NCBI GenBank assembly: GCA_937915545.1
Contig: CALGIJ010000012.1
Location: 204,405-268,404, forward strand
Length of the DNA: 64,000 nucleotides
Origin: an uncultured Desulfobacterales bacterium
Lineage (GTDB): Bacteria > Desulfobacterota > Desulfobulbia > Desulfobulbales > Desulfocapsaceae
Reading direction: 5' to 3'
Under the pieces are notes generated by a model that did not search any database, was not told the origin of the DNA, and saw nothing but the letters and a program-made list of their open reading frames with translations. The position numbers and the translations under genes are program-made. Positions within the stretch are counted from its first letter, which is position 1. Each line of letters begins with the position of its first letter. Below are positions 45,678-55,415 of this stretch, piece after piece.

Positions 45678-47435
45678 ATGGGGAAATCGGCTGGCGCGAA
45701 CCATCCGCCGCATCCTGAGCAGGCGTCATCCGCCAAGACACCCGCGCCCCCGGCCACCGGCCTGAACACAGCCGCAACCCCAACCGCCGACGGGCAGTCC
45801 CCTGCCCTGCTCAGCATCTACCGCCTCAACCTGTGGTTCGACAGCTTCGACGAGGACAACCACCCCACCAGCCACCAAGTTCTGCACGACCTGTCGCTGT
45901 CCATCGCCGCCGGCAAGACCACCGCCCTGGTCGGCGAGTCCGGCTCGGGCAAGACCCTCGCCGCCCTCTCCATCCTACGCCTCGCCGGCAGCGGCGCCAG
46001 GGTGCGCAGCAGCGGCTCGATCCGCTATGCCGGCCATGAATTGCTCGACCTCGCCGCGGACGAGATGCGCGCCATCCGCGGCAATCGCATCGCCATGGTC
46101 TTCCAGGAACCGATGACCTCGCTCAACCCGGTCTACACCATCGGCAACCAGCTGCTCGAACCCTTGCTGCTGCACCGCCGCCTGGAGCGCCGCGAGGCGC
46201 GGGAGGAGGCCATCCGCCTGCTACAGCGCACCGGCATCGACGACGCCGCGGCCCGGCTCGAAGTCTACCCGCACCAGCTCTCCGGCGGCCAGCGCCAGCG
46301 GGTGATGATCGCCATGGCTCTCGCCTGCCGCCCCGACCTGCTCATCGCCGACGAGCCGACCACCGCCCTCGACGTCACCACGCAGCAGCAGATCCTGTCC
46401 CTCATCGACGATCTGCAGCGGGAATTCGGCATGGCGGTGCTGCTCATCACCCACGATCTTGCCATCGTGCGCCGTCATGCCGACTCGGTGGCGATCATCG
46501 AGGGAGGACGCATTGTCGAGGAGGGCCCGGTGGAGCGGATAATGAGCGCTCCGGCCCACCCCTACAGCCGCCGGCTGATCACCGCCATCCCGGAGAGCCT
46601 TGGCGCCCCCGCCCCGCCGGGGCCCGAGCTGCTCTCGCTGGCCGCCCTCTCCTGCCGCTTCACTACGGCCGGACGCTGGATCCACCCCTTCCGTCGCGAG
46701 AAGAAGGTGGTGCGCGCCGTCGACGAGGCCACGCTTAACATCTCCCGCGGCAGCACCTGGGGCATCATCGGCGAGAGCGGCTCCGGCAAGACCACCCTGG
46801 CCATGGCCATCCTCAGGCTGCTGCCCTCCTCGGGGAGCATCGTCTTCGCCGGGCAGGACATCGCCACCTGGCGCGGCCGCCGCTTGCGCCCTCTGCGCCG
46901 CGATCTGCAGATCGTCTTCCAGGACCCCTATTCTTCCCTGTCGCCACGCCTCACCGTGCTCGAAATCGTCGAGGAGGGCTTGAAAATCCACGCCTCGCAG
47001 CTCTCCGCCGAAGAACGCTACCGTCAGGTGGCGGCGGCCCTGGAAGAGGTCGGGCTGGATGAGGAGATGATCTTCCGTTACCCCCATGAGTTCTCCGGTG
47101 GCCAGCGGCAGCGCCTGGCAGTGGCCCGGGCGGTAATCCTGCGGCCACAGCTGCTCATCCTCGACGAACCGACCTCGGCCCTCGACATCACCATTCAGGG
47201 CCAGATCCTCCGCCTCCTCAAGGAGCTGCAGCGCCGCCACCAGATGACCTACCTCTTCATTTCCCACGACCTGCGCGTGGTGCGCGCCCTCGCCGACCAC
47301 CTGGCGGTGATGCGCCACGGCCGTATCGTCGAATCCGGCCCGGCGGCGGAGATCTTCGCCAAGCCCAGGGAGGAGTACACCCGCCACCTCCTCGCCGCCG
47401 CCTTTCACCACCAGTCCCCCTCGGCGGCTGCTTGA
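45678..47435 (+). CDS. Double ABC ATPase of the peptide/nickel (YejF/Dpp-Opp) type
   Basis: 585-residue protein with two complete nucleotide-binding domains. The first has Walker A GESGSGKT near 76-83, signature LSGGQRQRV and Walker B LLIADEPTT. The second has GESGSGKTT near 368-376, FSGGQRQRL and LLILDEPTS. Each carries the oligopeptide-permease style C-terminal tail. Architecture equals YejF/GsiA. No permease or binding protein is adjacent, so the transported peptide or metal chelate is unknown. The N-terminal 35 residues are a low-complexity Pro/Ala leader, so a later start is possible. Confidence 0.88.
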   Translation: MGKSAGANHPPHPEQASSAKTPAPPATGLNTAATPTADGQSPALLSIYRLNLWFDSFDEDNHPTSHQVLHDLSLSIAAGKTTALVGESGSGKTLAALSILRLAGSGARVRSSGSIRYAGHELLDLAADEMRAIRGNRIAMVFQEPMTSLNPVYTIGNQLLEPLLLHRRLERREAREEAIRLLQRTGIDDAAARLEVYPHQLSGGQRQRVMIAMALACRPDLLIADEPTTALDVTTQQQILSLIDDLQREFGMAVLLITHDLAIVRRHADSVAIIEGGRIVEEGPVERIMSAPAHPYSRRLITAIPESLGAPAPPGPELLSLAALSCRFTTAGRWIHPFRREKKVVRAVDEATLNISRGSTWGIIGESGSGKTTLAMAILRLLPSSGSIVFAGQDIATWRGRRLRPLRRDLQIVFQDPYSSLSPRLTVLEIVEEGLKIHASQLSAEERYRQVAAALEEVGLDEEMIFRYPHEFSGGQRQRLAVARAVILRPQLLILDEPTSALDITIQGQILRLLKELQRRHQMTYLFISHDLRVVRALADHLAVMRHGRIVESGPAAEIFAKPREEYTRHLLAAAFHHQSPSAAA

Positions 47436-47639
47436 CTCATTGCCAGCCAAACGCGCTCACCTGGCGACGGCGACCTTCCCTGGTGGCGTATCGGCGCGGA
47501 TTTTTCTGATATTGTTTGCATCTATGCCCGGCATCTTTTTGAAAGTACGGCATTTATTCTTACGAGAATGTTGCACCTGGAGGCAAGGACGCACGAGGCA
47601 GGAAGACCGGTGAGGTCGCACGTACCCCGGTACGACGAG
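47436..47639. other. Intergenic region after the double ABC ATPase
   Basis: No gene recognised. Contains an AT-rich stretch near 47495-47560 that could hold a promoter, but no assignable elements. Confidence 0.25.
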
Positions 47640-47936
47640 CTACCCCTGCAATGCCACCTGGCGACGCTCGAACTCGTCCAAGGTCCGATAAAAGCGTTCG
47701 CTGCGCCGGCACTCGGCAAGCAGGCGCAGTGCCACGACACCATGGATGATGGCCAGGATCGGGGTATAAAAGATCACTGGATGAAAGAGCCACCACAGCA
47801 GGTGGCCAAAGAGGGAGGCGAGAACCGCCAGTCGCACCGGTAGAATCCAGTGCTTGCAGAGCACCGACAGGCTCTGGCTGCTATATCGTTGCAGGAGTTG
47901 CCTGCAGCAGGAAGGGATACTCATCTGACTCCGCAA
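47640..47936 (-). CDS. Small inner-membrane protein (putative)
   Basis: 98 residues at most. Two adjacent hydrophobic segments near residues 33-50 and 52-70 (LAVLASLFGHLLWWLF, PVIFYTPILAIIHGVVAL), a basic N-terminus and an amphipathic C-terminal tail. A second ATG at 47924 gives MSIPSCCRQLL. No strong Shine-Dalgarno. I do not recognise it; coding status is likely from the sensible amphipathic pattern but not certain. Confidence 0.45.
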   Translation of the reverse strand: MRSQMSIPSCCRQLLQRYSSQSLSVLCKHWILPVRLAVLASLFGHLLWWLFHPVIFYTPILAIIHGVVALRLLAECRRSERFYRTLDEFERRQVALQG

Positions 47937-48284
47937 GGGTGCCCGGTCAACGCCTTAAAAAAACATCGGCAAGAGTCTCGCGCCGCTTTCCCGGCACTGG
48001 GCCAAAGCTATCGGTTTTGGCACGTATCTCTCCGGTGTTGTGAGCAAAAAAGATGTCAGCGATTCTCATCTCGTCCCATTGAATTTTCATAACCTGCCCT
48101 TACCATTTCCTGTAATATAACGTAGAATCCCAGCCTGTCAGCATGTGCCCCTGACACAGCGGTTACTGCCACGAGACGAAATTTGCCATGGGCAGAGAGG
48201 GGGAAAGGCCCGGGCGGGCCGCAGACGAACGGTCGCCACATGACGATACCGTTGCAACAACAAACCTTCAATATGGGGAACACC
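47937..48284. other. Intergenic region before the exported 156-aa protein
   Basis: About 350 bases with lower GC than the neighbourhood. No convincing gene. Likely contains the promoters of both flanking divergent genes. Confidence 0.3.
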
Positions 48285-48755
48285 ATGAAAAGACAGTCCA
48301 TCAAGATACTCCTCGGCCTGGCTCTGGTGGTCGGAACTCTAACCGGCTCCATGAACGATCTTGCGGCGTCTACTCCTGCCCAGGAAAAAGCGTTCGTCGA
48401 GGCCTACAAGAAGGCGTTCGAGTCGAAGGACGAGGCCACGCTGAAGAGCTTTCTCTACACCAAAGGCGCCGACCCCATGGCTCTGGAATTTTACACCATG
48501 ATGGCGACGGCCGAAATGGGCGCGAAGATTTCTTCGATCACCCTGGAGAATCTCACGCCCGAGGATGTCAAGAAGGCCAATGAAACGATGGACGGGCCGA
48601 GCGGCAAAATGAAACTTTCGCTCAGCCCGGTGAAAAAGCTCGTCATCAAGATCACGCAGAAAGACAGCAACGGCAGTTCAACCAGCACCAGCGAGAGTTT
48701 CGTGGCGGAGGCGGGCGATAAACTCGTCATCCCCGTCCCGGCGCCAGCGAAATAG
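48285..48755 (+). CDS. Exported hypothetical protein (156 aa)
   Basis: Signal peptide: KRQSIKILLGLALVVGTLTG, cleavage probable after the Ala-rich LAAS region near 25-28. Mature part begins with a helical AFVEAYKKAFESKDEATLKSFLY, followed by a beta-rich C-terminal half with repeated Lys and Ser/Thr (KKLVIKITQKDSNGSSTS). The pattern recalls SnoaL/NTF2-like small lipid-pocket proteins, but that is only an impression. ATG 48285 has GGGGAA upstream. Followed by a thioesterase gene in the same direction. Confidence 0.75.
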   Translation: MKRQSIKILLGLALVVGTLTGSMNDLAASTPAQEKAFVEAYKKAFESKDEATLKSFLYTKGADPMALEFYTMMATAEMGAKISSITLENLTPEDVKKANETMDGPSGKMKLSLSPVKKLVIKITQKDSNGSSTSTSESFVAEAGDKLVIPVPAPAK

Positions 48756-48814
48756 CCAATCAAAAAAGGTGGGAGAAGTCATTCACGTCGTCAGAAAGAA
48801 GACCGGGGGTGGAC

Positions 48815-49234
48815 ATGAAGGAATCCTTACAGGCGGGGTTGGAACATTCGTTCTCGTTCAAGGTTGATGAATCAAAACTGGTTCCGGCGCTCTTTCCGGA
48901 GGCTGAGGAGTTCGGCGTCATGCCCAGGGTGTTCGCCACCGGATATCTGGTGGGTCTGGTCGAGTGGGCCTGCATCCAGGCGATCAACCCTCATATCGAC
49001 TGGCCGGCTGAACAGACGGTCGGCACGAGAGTGGAACTGAGCCACGAGGCGGCCACCCCCCCGGGCTTTGCGGTGACGGTCAAGGTAAACCTAGTGGCGG
49101 TGGAAGGGCGCAAACTGACCTTCGCCGTCGAGGCCCGCGACAACCAGGATGTGATCAGCCGCGGCACCCATCAGCGTTACGTTATCAACAAGGAGAAATT
49201 CGACGCCGGGTTGAAGAAAAAGATCGAGTCGTAA
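48815..49234 (+). CDS. Hotdog-fold thioesterase, FlK (fluoroacetyl-CoA thioesterase)-like
   Basis: 139-residue acyl-CoA hydrolase-type protein. MPRVFATGYLVGLVEWACIQAINPHI, then GTRVELSHEAATPPGFAVTV and a C-terminal GTHQRYVINKEKF match the FlK family. Positions corresponding to FlK's Thr42 (FATGYLV), Glu50 (VEWAC) and His76 (LSHEAATP) are all present, so it is likely active on an acyl-CoA; fluoroacetyl-CoA itself is unlikely. ATG 48815 follows a GGGGG; a GTG at 48809 is possible. Confidence 0.82.
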   Translation: MKESLQAGLEHSFSFKVDESKLVPALFPEAEEFGVMPRVFATGYLVGLVEWACIQAINPHIDWPAEQTVGTRVELSHEAATPPGFAVTVKVNLVAVEGRKLTFAVEARDNQDVISRGTHQRYVINKEKFDAGLKKKIES

Positions 49235-49312
49235 CTGAACGCTTGTTCCATGCCATGGTCGGGGCACGTCCTCTCTTCGCCCAGACCAGCGGCGTACCCG
49301 CCGCCCTGCTGC

Positions 49313-50284
49313 TTATGGATGGTGGCTCATGGCGCAATCAGGCTGTCGTTGATCGACTTTCTGGCTGAGCCCCCCGCAAGCCTTGGCAATGGAGTGCTCG
49401 GTAACGTTCAGGCAGCTGATGCTTCTGATGAATTCCTGCTGGTAAACCGGGATGTTGTTGCGGCTCAGGTACACCGCATGCCAGGTCAGCGGAAAGCCTC
49501 GCGGGGTGATCGGTCGGGCAACTATTCGCCAGGAGTTCAAGGATTCCGCAACCGCCCATCTCGGGAAGATGGCGATGCCGAAACCGGCGACCACCATCTC
49601 GATAATTGCCTGCGGGGCGCCGACATTCATGATTCTTTTCGGTTCGATGCCTTGCGGCCTGAGGACCTGCTGGTAGAAGCGGTTGCGGCCCTTCTCGCAA
49701 TGGGAGATGAGGTTGTTGGCGGCAAAATCGCTCAGTTGCAGGAACCCGCAACTCACCAGAGGATGATTCTCGGTCATGACGGCAACCAGCTGATCCTTGA
49801 AGAGCGGCACCGAGGTGAGCCGTTCATGGGGCGCCATGGCTCCGGAAATGATCAGGTCGTAGCGTTTCCCCTCCAGATCTCCATGTACTTCCTGTGAGTT
49901 GCCGATCTCTATCTCGATGTTGGGAAATTTCTGGTGAAAGAGTCGCATCACCTGGGGCAGCCATTTATAGCAGAATATGCATTGCGTGCCGACGCGCAGC
50001 TCGCCCTTTTCTCCTTTTGTTTTCAGGGAAATGGCCCGCTCGACCTGGTCGACCGCCTTGAGCACCTCGGCTGCCGTGCTCTGCAACTGTCGGCCGGCAT
50101 CGGTGATAATCATTTTCTTGCGGGTGCGGAGAAACAAATCGGTGCCCAGCTTGGTTTCGATGTCCTTCAGCTGTTGGCTGAGGGCAGACTGGCTTATGCA
50201 GAGTTTCTCCGCGGCGTGGGTCATGTTGCCACTTTCGTGGAGCGCGCAGATCATCCGTAAATGCTTGAGTTCGATGGTATTCAT
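49313..50284 (-). CDS. LysR-family transcriptional regulator (MetR-like)
   Basis: 323 residues. N-terminal helix-turn-helix NMTHAAEKLCISQSALSQQLKDIE (residues 20-43), then the PBP-fold effector domain. It resembles MetR/CbbR-type regulators. Divergent from the AhpD-like gene, which it probably controls through a large palindrome between them. The effector is unknown. Its tail (about 20 residues after SIAKACGG) is not conserved. Confidence 0.92.
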   Translation of the reverse strand: MNTIELKHLRMICALHESGNMTHAAEKLCISQSALSQQLKDIETKLGTDLFLRTRKKMIITDAGRQLQSTAAEVLKAVDQVERAISLKTKGEKGELRVGTQCIFCYKWLPQVMRLFHQKFPNIEIEIGNSQEVHGDLEGKRYDLIISGAMAPHERLTSVPLFKDQLVAVMTENHPLVSCGFLQLSDFAANNLISHCEKGRNRFYQQVLRPQGIEPKRIMNVGAPQAIIEMVVAGFGIAIFPRWAVAESLNSWRIVARPITPRGFPLTWHAVYLSRNNIPVYQQEFIRSISCLNVTEHSIAKACGGLSQKVDQRQPDCAMSHHP

Positions 50285-50293
50285 AGGTGTTGG

Positions 50294-50330
50294 ATTAATA
50301 TCTCTTATCGATGCGATTATATATATTAAT
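50294..50330. promoter_or_regulatory. Nested palindrome between lysR and ahpD-like gene
   Basis: Two concentric inverted repeats share the centre 50312: ATTAATAT (50294-50301) with ATATTAAT (50323-50330), and TTATCG (50305-50310) with CGATTA (50314-50319). Size and position suit a LysR-type tetramer site, controlling both divergent genes. Confidence 0.65.
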
Positions 50331-50437
50331 TTTCATTATACTTCACCTCCTGCTATTCTCCTAGTCAATTCCTCACGGCTCAATGGCGATGTTCGCCGGC
50401 GAGCCTTCACTTCCCACCATCAAGGAGAACGTACGCC

Positions 50438-50977
50438 ATGGCACTCGTCACCACCGTAGTCCCGGAAAAAGCAGAAGGAATCATCAAAGAAGGATATGAG
50501 ATGTTTATGAAGAATGTCGGAGCCATCCCGAAACCGATGCAGCTGATGAGCATCAGCCCGGCACTTTTCGAGCTGCAGCTCAAGCGGATCCGCTATTTCG
50601 GCAAACACCCCAAGCTGAGCTTCGCCCTGCTCGCCCATATCCGTTACCTGGCGGCTCGGAGCCTCGAGTATGAATTCTGCACCGACTTCAACCGCCATTT
50701 CCTCAAGAAGCTCGGCAACGACGACGACACCATCCGGGCCATGGAAGAGGACCCGAGCAAATCAATGCTCGAGGCCAACGAGAGCGCCATGCTCGAATTC
50801 GTCATCAGGGCGATGAAAAAGCCGGCTTCCATCACTGCCGAGGATATAACCCGGCTCAAAGACATGGGATGGGAGGAGCGCGACATGGTCGATGCCCTGG
50901 CCCAGGGCGTGGGGATGATCGACCATGCCATCATGATGCAGGCCTTCCAGATCGACCAGAGTTGCATGGTCGGCTGA
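50438..50977 (+). CDS. Carboxymuconolactone decarboxylase / AhpD-like protein with one Cys
   Basis: 179 residues. All-helical AhpD-fold pattern. The active-site segment is SLEYEFCTDFNRHFLKKLG; AhpD proteins have C-x-x-C-x-x-x-H, but here the first Cys position is Tyr (YEFC), so only one thiol is present and disulfide reductase activity of the classic type is doubtful. ATG 50438 follows AAGGAG. The neighbouring LysR gene is divergent. Role probably redox or hydrolytic; uncertain. Confidence 0.8.
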   Translation: MALVTTVVPEKAEGIIKEGYEMFMKNVGAIPKPMQLMSISPALFELQLKRIRYFGKHPKLSFALLAHIRYLAARSLEYEFCTDFNRHFLKKLGNDDDTIRAMEEDPSKSMLEANESAMLEFVIRAMKKPASITAEDITRLKDMGWEERDMVDALAQGVGMIDHAIMMQAFQIDQSCMVG

Positions 50978-51231
50978 CCGTCGAGGATAACCTGGAAGCG
51001 CCGCTTGGCGGGAGCCGGACAGTAACGCGGCGAGTGACGAGAATACGGCAATAGGTTTTGTTATATCGTATACTCCTTCTGTCGCGCTGTCCGATCTCAC
51101 CGTATCAGGGGCGTTCTTGATCGGCAGGGGCAAGGGGCGGCATGCTGGCAAGCCCATGGATTACGGGGCGGCCGCTTGCCCCTTGCGAGGTGTGCCGCGC
51201 CCCCTGCCGGAACCGCAAAGGAGAAGAACCG
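50978..51231 (+). other. Intergenic region after the ahpD-like gene
   Basis: About 250 bases with no recognised gene. The frame of the next gene is open from 51142 but without family support. No terminator with a T-run. Confidence 0.3.
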
Positions 51232-52005
51232 ATGCCCACCCATACTGCCGCACCACCAGGGGTCAGTCGTCAACGGGGCGTGCTGACCCTGCTTCTGCTC
51301 TTTCTTGGCTGGAGCTGGCCGCTCGCGCTCAAGGCCAGCGACTGCATCGATGACTTCAAGCGAGTGGCCTTTTCACCTCTCGAAAAGGCGGCGATTCTCG
51401 CCGGCAAGGTGCCACATATCGCCGCCGAAGTCGAAAAGGCCAGGGATGGACTGCAGCGCCAAGGCATCACCTGTTTTGCGGCCGAACTCCTGGACGGCCG
51501 GCGCGACAATTACGAATTCTACGGCCTGTGGATCGACACGCGGGTCAAGAGCGACCCACGGGCCGAGCTTTACGTCGACCCGCCCCAGGGGGAAAGACTG
51601 GTCATCCACTACGATGGCATGGAAAATGTTGACGGGTGTTTCATCCAGGCCGAACATACACAGATGGTGCGTATGATCCGCCGCGGCCAGGAGATGGCCG
51701 CCCACTACAACGCCGCGTCCGACAAAAAGGCACAGTTCCTACGCGCCCTCGATGCCCAGGCCAACAAGATCGAAGGCTTGTCGATGAGCTTCTCGCCCAG
51801 GTTTGAAATCCTCATGGGCTTTGCCAGCGAAGAGGACATGCGGCAGACGCTCAGCCGCACCCGGCAGATCACCATCGACTACTCCCCCAATCCGCAGGAC
51901 GCAGCCCCATGGGTGGAAAACGACCTGCGCATCACCTACCACCTATATGACCAGCAGACGGTTGTAAAATTCGTCGGGAATATTCCGCTCACCATATTGA
52001 AATGA
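51232..52005 (+). CDS. Exported hypothetical protein (257 aa)
   Basis: Signal peptide at residues 1-38 with hydrophobic core VLTLLLLFLGWSW and cleavage near LKASDC, leaving an early Cys. A lipobox is not clear. The mature protein has a first helical part and a beta-rich second half (QITIDYSP, DLRITYHLYDQQTVVKFVG). No known domain recognised. ATG 51232 follows AAAGGAG. Upstream ATG at 51142 is disfavoured. Confidence 0.72.
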   Translation: MPTHTAAPPGVSRQRGVLTLLLLFLGWSWPLALKASDCIDDFKRVAFSPLEKAAILAGKVPHIAAEVEKARDGLQRQGITCFAAELLDGRRDNYEFYGLWIDTRVKSDPRAELYVDPPQGERLVIHYDGMENVDGCFIQAEHTQMVRMIRRGQEMAAHYNAASDKKAQFLRALDAQANKIEGLSMSFSPRFEILMGFASEEDMRQTLSRTRQITIDYSPNPQDAAPWVENDLRITYHLYDQQTVVKFVGNIPLTILK

Positions 52006-52523
52006 CAATGGCGCAGCACCCATGCAGCCATTTGCGGCTGAAATCGCTTTGCCGTGGGCAGGACCGTACCGAGAGAGGCGGTGCGGAGGGGGAAATGGTT
52101 TATCAACTCGCTCGCCTTACCTTCCCGCACCACTCGGAAGAGAGCAACAAAATAAGTGGGGCTAATTTTATTTACTCATCAAAGGATATGCCGAACGCCC
52201 CGCAATGTCATAATGAAATCTTAAGAAAAACGTAACCATGCAGATTTAAAGATAATGTTCAGCAAATTAAAAGGAGAGATTCGTCTTTTCATAGTATTGA
52301 CATATATGGGGCTAGCAGCATTCAGTTGCAAGGGAATGCTCATGGGTTGTCTGTTTTTTGCCGGTCGGCTACAGCGTCAAGCAGCAAAATTCAAAAACTG
52401 ATCAAAACCTTCATTGCCTGCCTGAAACCAGTTTCTTGATCAGAGGAAATGACGGTATAGTGGCTGTGGGTATAATGGCTTTTGATCATGCCTTAAAAAA
52501 ACATCCACGGTGAAAAAGTAGAC
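52006..52523 (+). other. AT-richer intergenic region before the hybrid kinase
   Basis: About 520 bases. Contains scattered AT-rich runs and two TGGGGCTA sites (in AGTGGGGCTAATTT near 52160 and TATGGGGCTAGC near 52307). No open reading frame of family quality. GC is lower than in the core genome. Likely holds the kinase promoter, possibly -10 TATAAT in GGGTATAATGG (52472-52477), with a T-rich block upstream. Confidence 0.35.
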
Positions 52524-55415
52524 ATGATACCGTTCAATAAGTGGCTGCCGGCAGCAAACATACGTCCATTGCTCTTCGTCGCGCTGATCGCATTGGCCCT
52601 GTGGGTGCCTGTATTAACCATGGGACAAGAGACCAGTTCCACACCTGCAGGCCGAACAGCAGGGGCCACTTCAACCCACCCTGCCAAAATCACCATAGCC
52701 GATGACCATTCCTACGCCCCTTTCAGCTTCATAGATGCCCAGGGAAAACCGGCAGGCATTACCATCGATATCTGGTCGCTGTGGAGTCGAAAAACAGGTA
52801 TCCCTGTAGAATTCAGTCTGTTGGAATGGGATGCGGCGCTTGCCGCCGTGCGTAATGGCAAGGCCGATGCGGTCGGCGGACTATTCCGAACGCCCGAACG
52901 AGAGGCACAGTTCGAGTTCTCCCATCCATTTTTCACCATCGAGACCGCTATCTTTTTTCACACGCAAATTCACGGCATCCGTGGTCTCGCCGATCTGGAA
53001 GGGTTCACCATTGGCGTTGTCAAAGGAGACAGTGCTGAAGAACATATCCGGCAGGAATACCCGAAAGCCAGTTTGGCAGTATTTCCTGGCACCGAAGAGT
53101 TGGTCCAGGCCGCGGTTGCCGGAAAGATCAAGGTCTTTGTCGCTGACGACGAAGTCGGCCGTTTTTATTTGGCGAAACTCGATCAGGCCAACTCCTTTCA
53201 CAAGGCCAGCACCCCGGTTGCCGTCAACCGACAGTATACCGCGGTCGGCAAAGGGAATAGTGAACTGCTGGCACATATTCAGGCAGGACTGGACCGCATT
53301 GATGAAAAAGAAATCAATGCCATTGTTCACGCCTGGACTGGCAGGAAGCTTTTGTCCTCCATCCCATGGCTGACCATCTGCCTGGTCGTGATTTGCATCA
53401 CATTGCTGGTCGGCGTCGTGCTCATCTGGAACGTAATGCTTAAGCGAAAGGTGGCCGCAGCGCTCGAGGTGGTGGAGCAACGCAACCGCCAGTTGAAAAC
53501 CAGCGAGGCCCAATTCAAAGCCTTGTTCGATCTGGCACCGTTTGCTTGTGTGGTGAGTGATTTCCAGGGTTCCCTCCTCATGGTCAATCAGGCTTTCTGC
53601 AGATTCAACGAACTCGAAGAATCGGATGTGATTGGCCATACCATGAAAGATCTTGGCTTTTCCTTTGATCAGCGCGATGCCGAGGCCTCCATTCGGGAAC
53701 TTGAACAATTTGGTTCTGTAACCAACAAAGAAACAACGATTGTCAGCCCTCGCGGGGAACGCCGCGTCTCGCTTTATTCAAGCAGAGTAACGGAGATTCA
53801 GGGCAAGCAAGTTATCCTTTCTGCAACTGTCGACATCACCCCACTGCGACAAGCCGAACAGGAACTCCGGGCCAGCGAGTATCGTTTCCGTACCTTTTTT
53901 AATTCCAATCCGGAAGGTATCGCGTTGATGGATTTTCACGGCAAGATCCTGGATATCAATAAAATCTTCGCCAGGATTGTCGGCTATGAGCCGGATGAAT
54001 TACGAAATCGGCAATTCACTGAGTTGCTCGTCGATGCCTATCAATCAAAGGCCATGCAGACCTTCAACTCGATCAGGGCGGGTATTTCACGGGACGTGAC
54101 CGATGAAATGACTCTTATCCGCAAGGATGGAACTCAACTGCCGATTACCGCCAATGGTTGGCGTGTAACCGATGAAAAAAGCAACCCGGTAATGATTGGT
54201 GTCTTTGTCCACGACCTCACCAGAGAGAAGAAACTCGCGCAGGAAAAGATGGAGTTGCAGACGCAGTTGGCCCACTCGCAAAAACTTGATGCGATTGGCA
54301 CCCTTGCCGGAGGAATTGCACACGATTTCAACAATATCCTTGTCGGGATAATCGGGTATACCGAACTGGCCCTCAAGGCGGAAGCCCATACGCCGAACAG
54401 CCCCAAAAATGCCTACCTCAACGGGGTGCTGGAGGCCGGTCTTCGCGCCAAGGAACTGGTGAGACAGATTCTGAAGTTCAGCCGAAGAGAGAAAGCCGTC
54501 ATGGGTAGTGTCAGCATGACACCTTTGATCAAGGAAGCAGTCAAGCTATTGCGTGCGACCTTGCCAGCAACCATCAGGATTGAGCAGCGAATCTCCGCCA
54601 CTCGGGACACGATCGACGGAGATCCCACGCAGATCCATCAAGTAGTTATGAACCTCTGCACCAACGCCTACCATGGCATGCGTGAGACGGGCGGGCTCCT
54701 CACCATCAACCTTGAAAATGTGACGCTGCAGAATCCGCGTCAGGCCCTCTCGCTTGAAATCCCTCCCGGCGATTATGTGAAACTGACCGTTGAAGATACG
54801 GGTTGCGGCATCTCAGCTCAGGTTATGGCGCGCATCTTCGAACCATACTTCACGACCAAAGATAAAAACGAGGGAACAGGGCTGGGACTTTCGGTAACCT
54901 TGGGAATCGTGCGGAGCCATAGCGGCCTGATTGAAGTTGAGAGTTCTCCCGGTGTGGGAACAAAATTTACTATTCATCTTCCACTTGCCCGCGAAGCGGA
55001 AACAAAAAGCCTCCTCCCGTCGGGGAATTTGCCCCATGGGAATAACCAGCGGGTGCTGGTTGTTGATGACGAATTTTTCTTCCTCGACGTGGTTCGGGAA
55101 AACCTGGAACATCTCGGCTATCAGGTGACATCCTGCCAGAGCAGTCTTCAAGCCTTAGAAATCCTCAAACAGGACCCCGATCAGGTGGAACTGCTGATTA
55201 CCGACCAGACCATGCCGGACTTGACCGGAGTCCAATTAATTGCCGAAATTCGTAAGGCTGGAGTAACACTGCCCGTTCTGTTGTGCACTGGCTACAGTGA
55301 AACTGTTACGGAGCAGTCTGCCAAGCATTATGGAATAAGCAAGTTGTTAATGAAGCCCATTACCATCACAGACCTGTCCTGGGCTGTTCATGAAATTCTC
55401 AATGACAGCCAATAG
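52524..55415 (+). CDS. Hybrid sensor histidine kinase with periplasmic solute-binding sensor
   Basis: 963 residues. Signal anchor 1-35; a bacterial extracellular solute-binding (family 3) domain at about 50-275 (AKITIADDHSYAPFSF start); a transmembrane helix near 282-302; two PAS domains (about 335-440 and 455-570); a phosphoacceptor domain with GGIAHDFNNIL (His near 599); an HATPase with N-box and G-boxes to about 815; and a C-terminal receiver (about 835-960) whose phospho-Asp is in LLITDQTMPD (Asp894). Senses a small molecule, perhaps an amino acid. No output gene is adjacent, so phosphotransfer probably goes to a distant regulator. Confidence 0.92.
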   Translation: MIPFNKWLPAANIRPLLFVALIALALWVPVLTMGQETSSTPAGRTAGATSTHPAKITIADDHSYAPFSFIDAQGKPAGITIDIWSLWSRKTGIPVEFSLLEWDAALAAVRNGKADAVGGLFRTPEREAQFEFSHPFFTIETAIFFHTQIHGIRGLADLEGFTIGVVKGDSAEEHIRQEYPKASLAVFPGTEELVQAAVAGKIKVFVADDEVGRFYLAKLDQANSFHKASTPVAVNRQYTAVGKGNSELLAHIQAGLDRIDEKEINAIVHAWTGRKLLSSIPWLTICLVVICITLLVGVVLIWNVMLKRKVAAALEVVEQRNRQLKTSEAQFKALFDLAPFACVVSDFQGSLLMVNQAFCRFNELEESDVIGHTMKDLGFSFDQRDAEASIRELEQFGSVTNKETTIVSPRGERRVSLYSSRVTEIQGKQVILSATVDITPLRQAEQELRASEYRFRTFFNSNPEGIALMDFHGKILDINKIFARIVGYEPDELRNRQFTELLVDAYQSKAMQTFNSIRAGISRDVTDEMTLIRKDGTQLPITANGWRVTDEKSNPVMIGVFVHDLTREKKLAQEKMELQTQLAHSQKLDAIGTLAGGIAHDFNNILVGIIGYTELALKAEAHTPNSPKNAYLNGVLEAGLRAKELVRQILKFSRREKAVMGSVSMTPLIKEAVKLLRATLPATIRIEQRISATRDTIDGDPTQIHQVVMNLCTNAYHGMRETGGLLTINLENVTLQNPRQALSLEIPPGDYVKLTVEDTGCGISAQVMARIFEPYFTTKDKNEGTGLGLSVTLGIVRSHSGLIEVESSPGVGTKFTIHLPLAREAETKSLLPSGNLPHGNNQRVLVVDDEFFFLDVVRENLEHLGYQVTSCQSSLQALEILKQDPDQVELLITDQTMPDLTGVQLIAEIRKAGVTLPVLLCTGYSETVTEQSAKHYGISKLLMKPITITDLSWAVHEILNDSQ

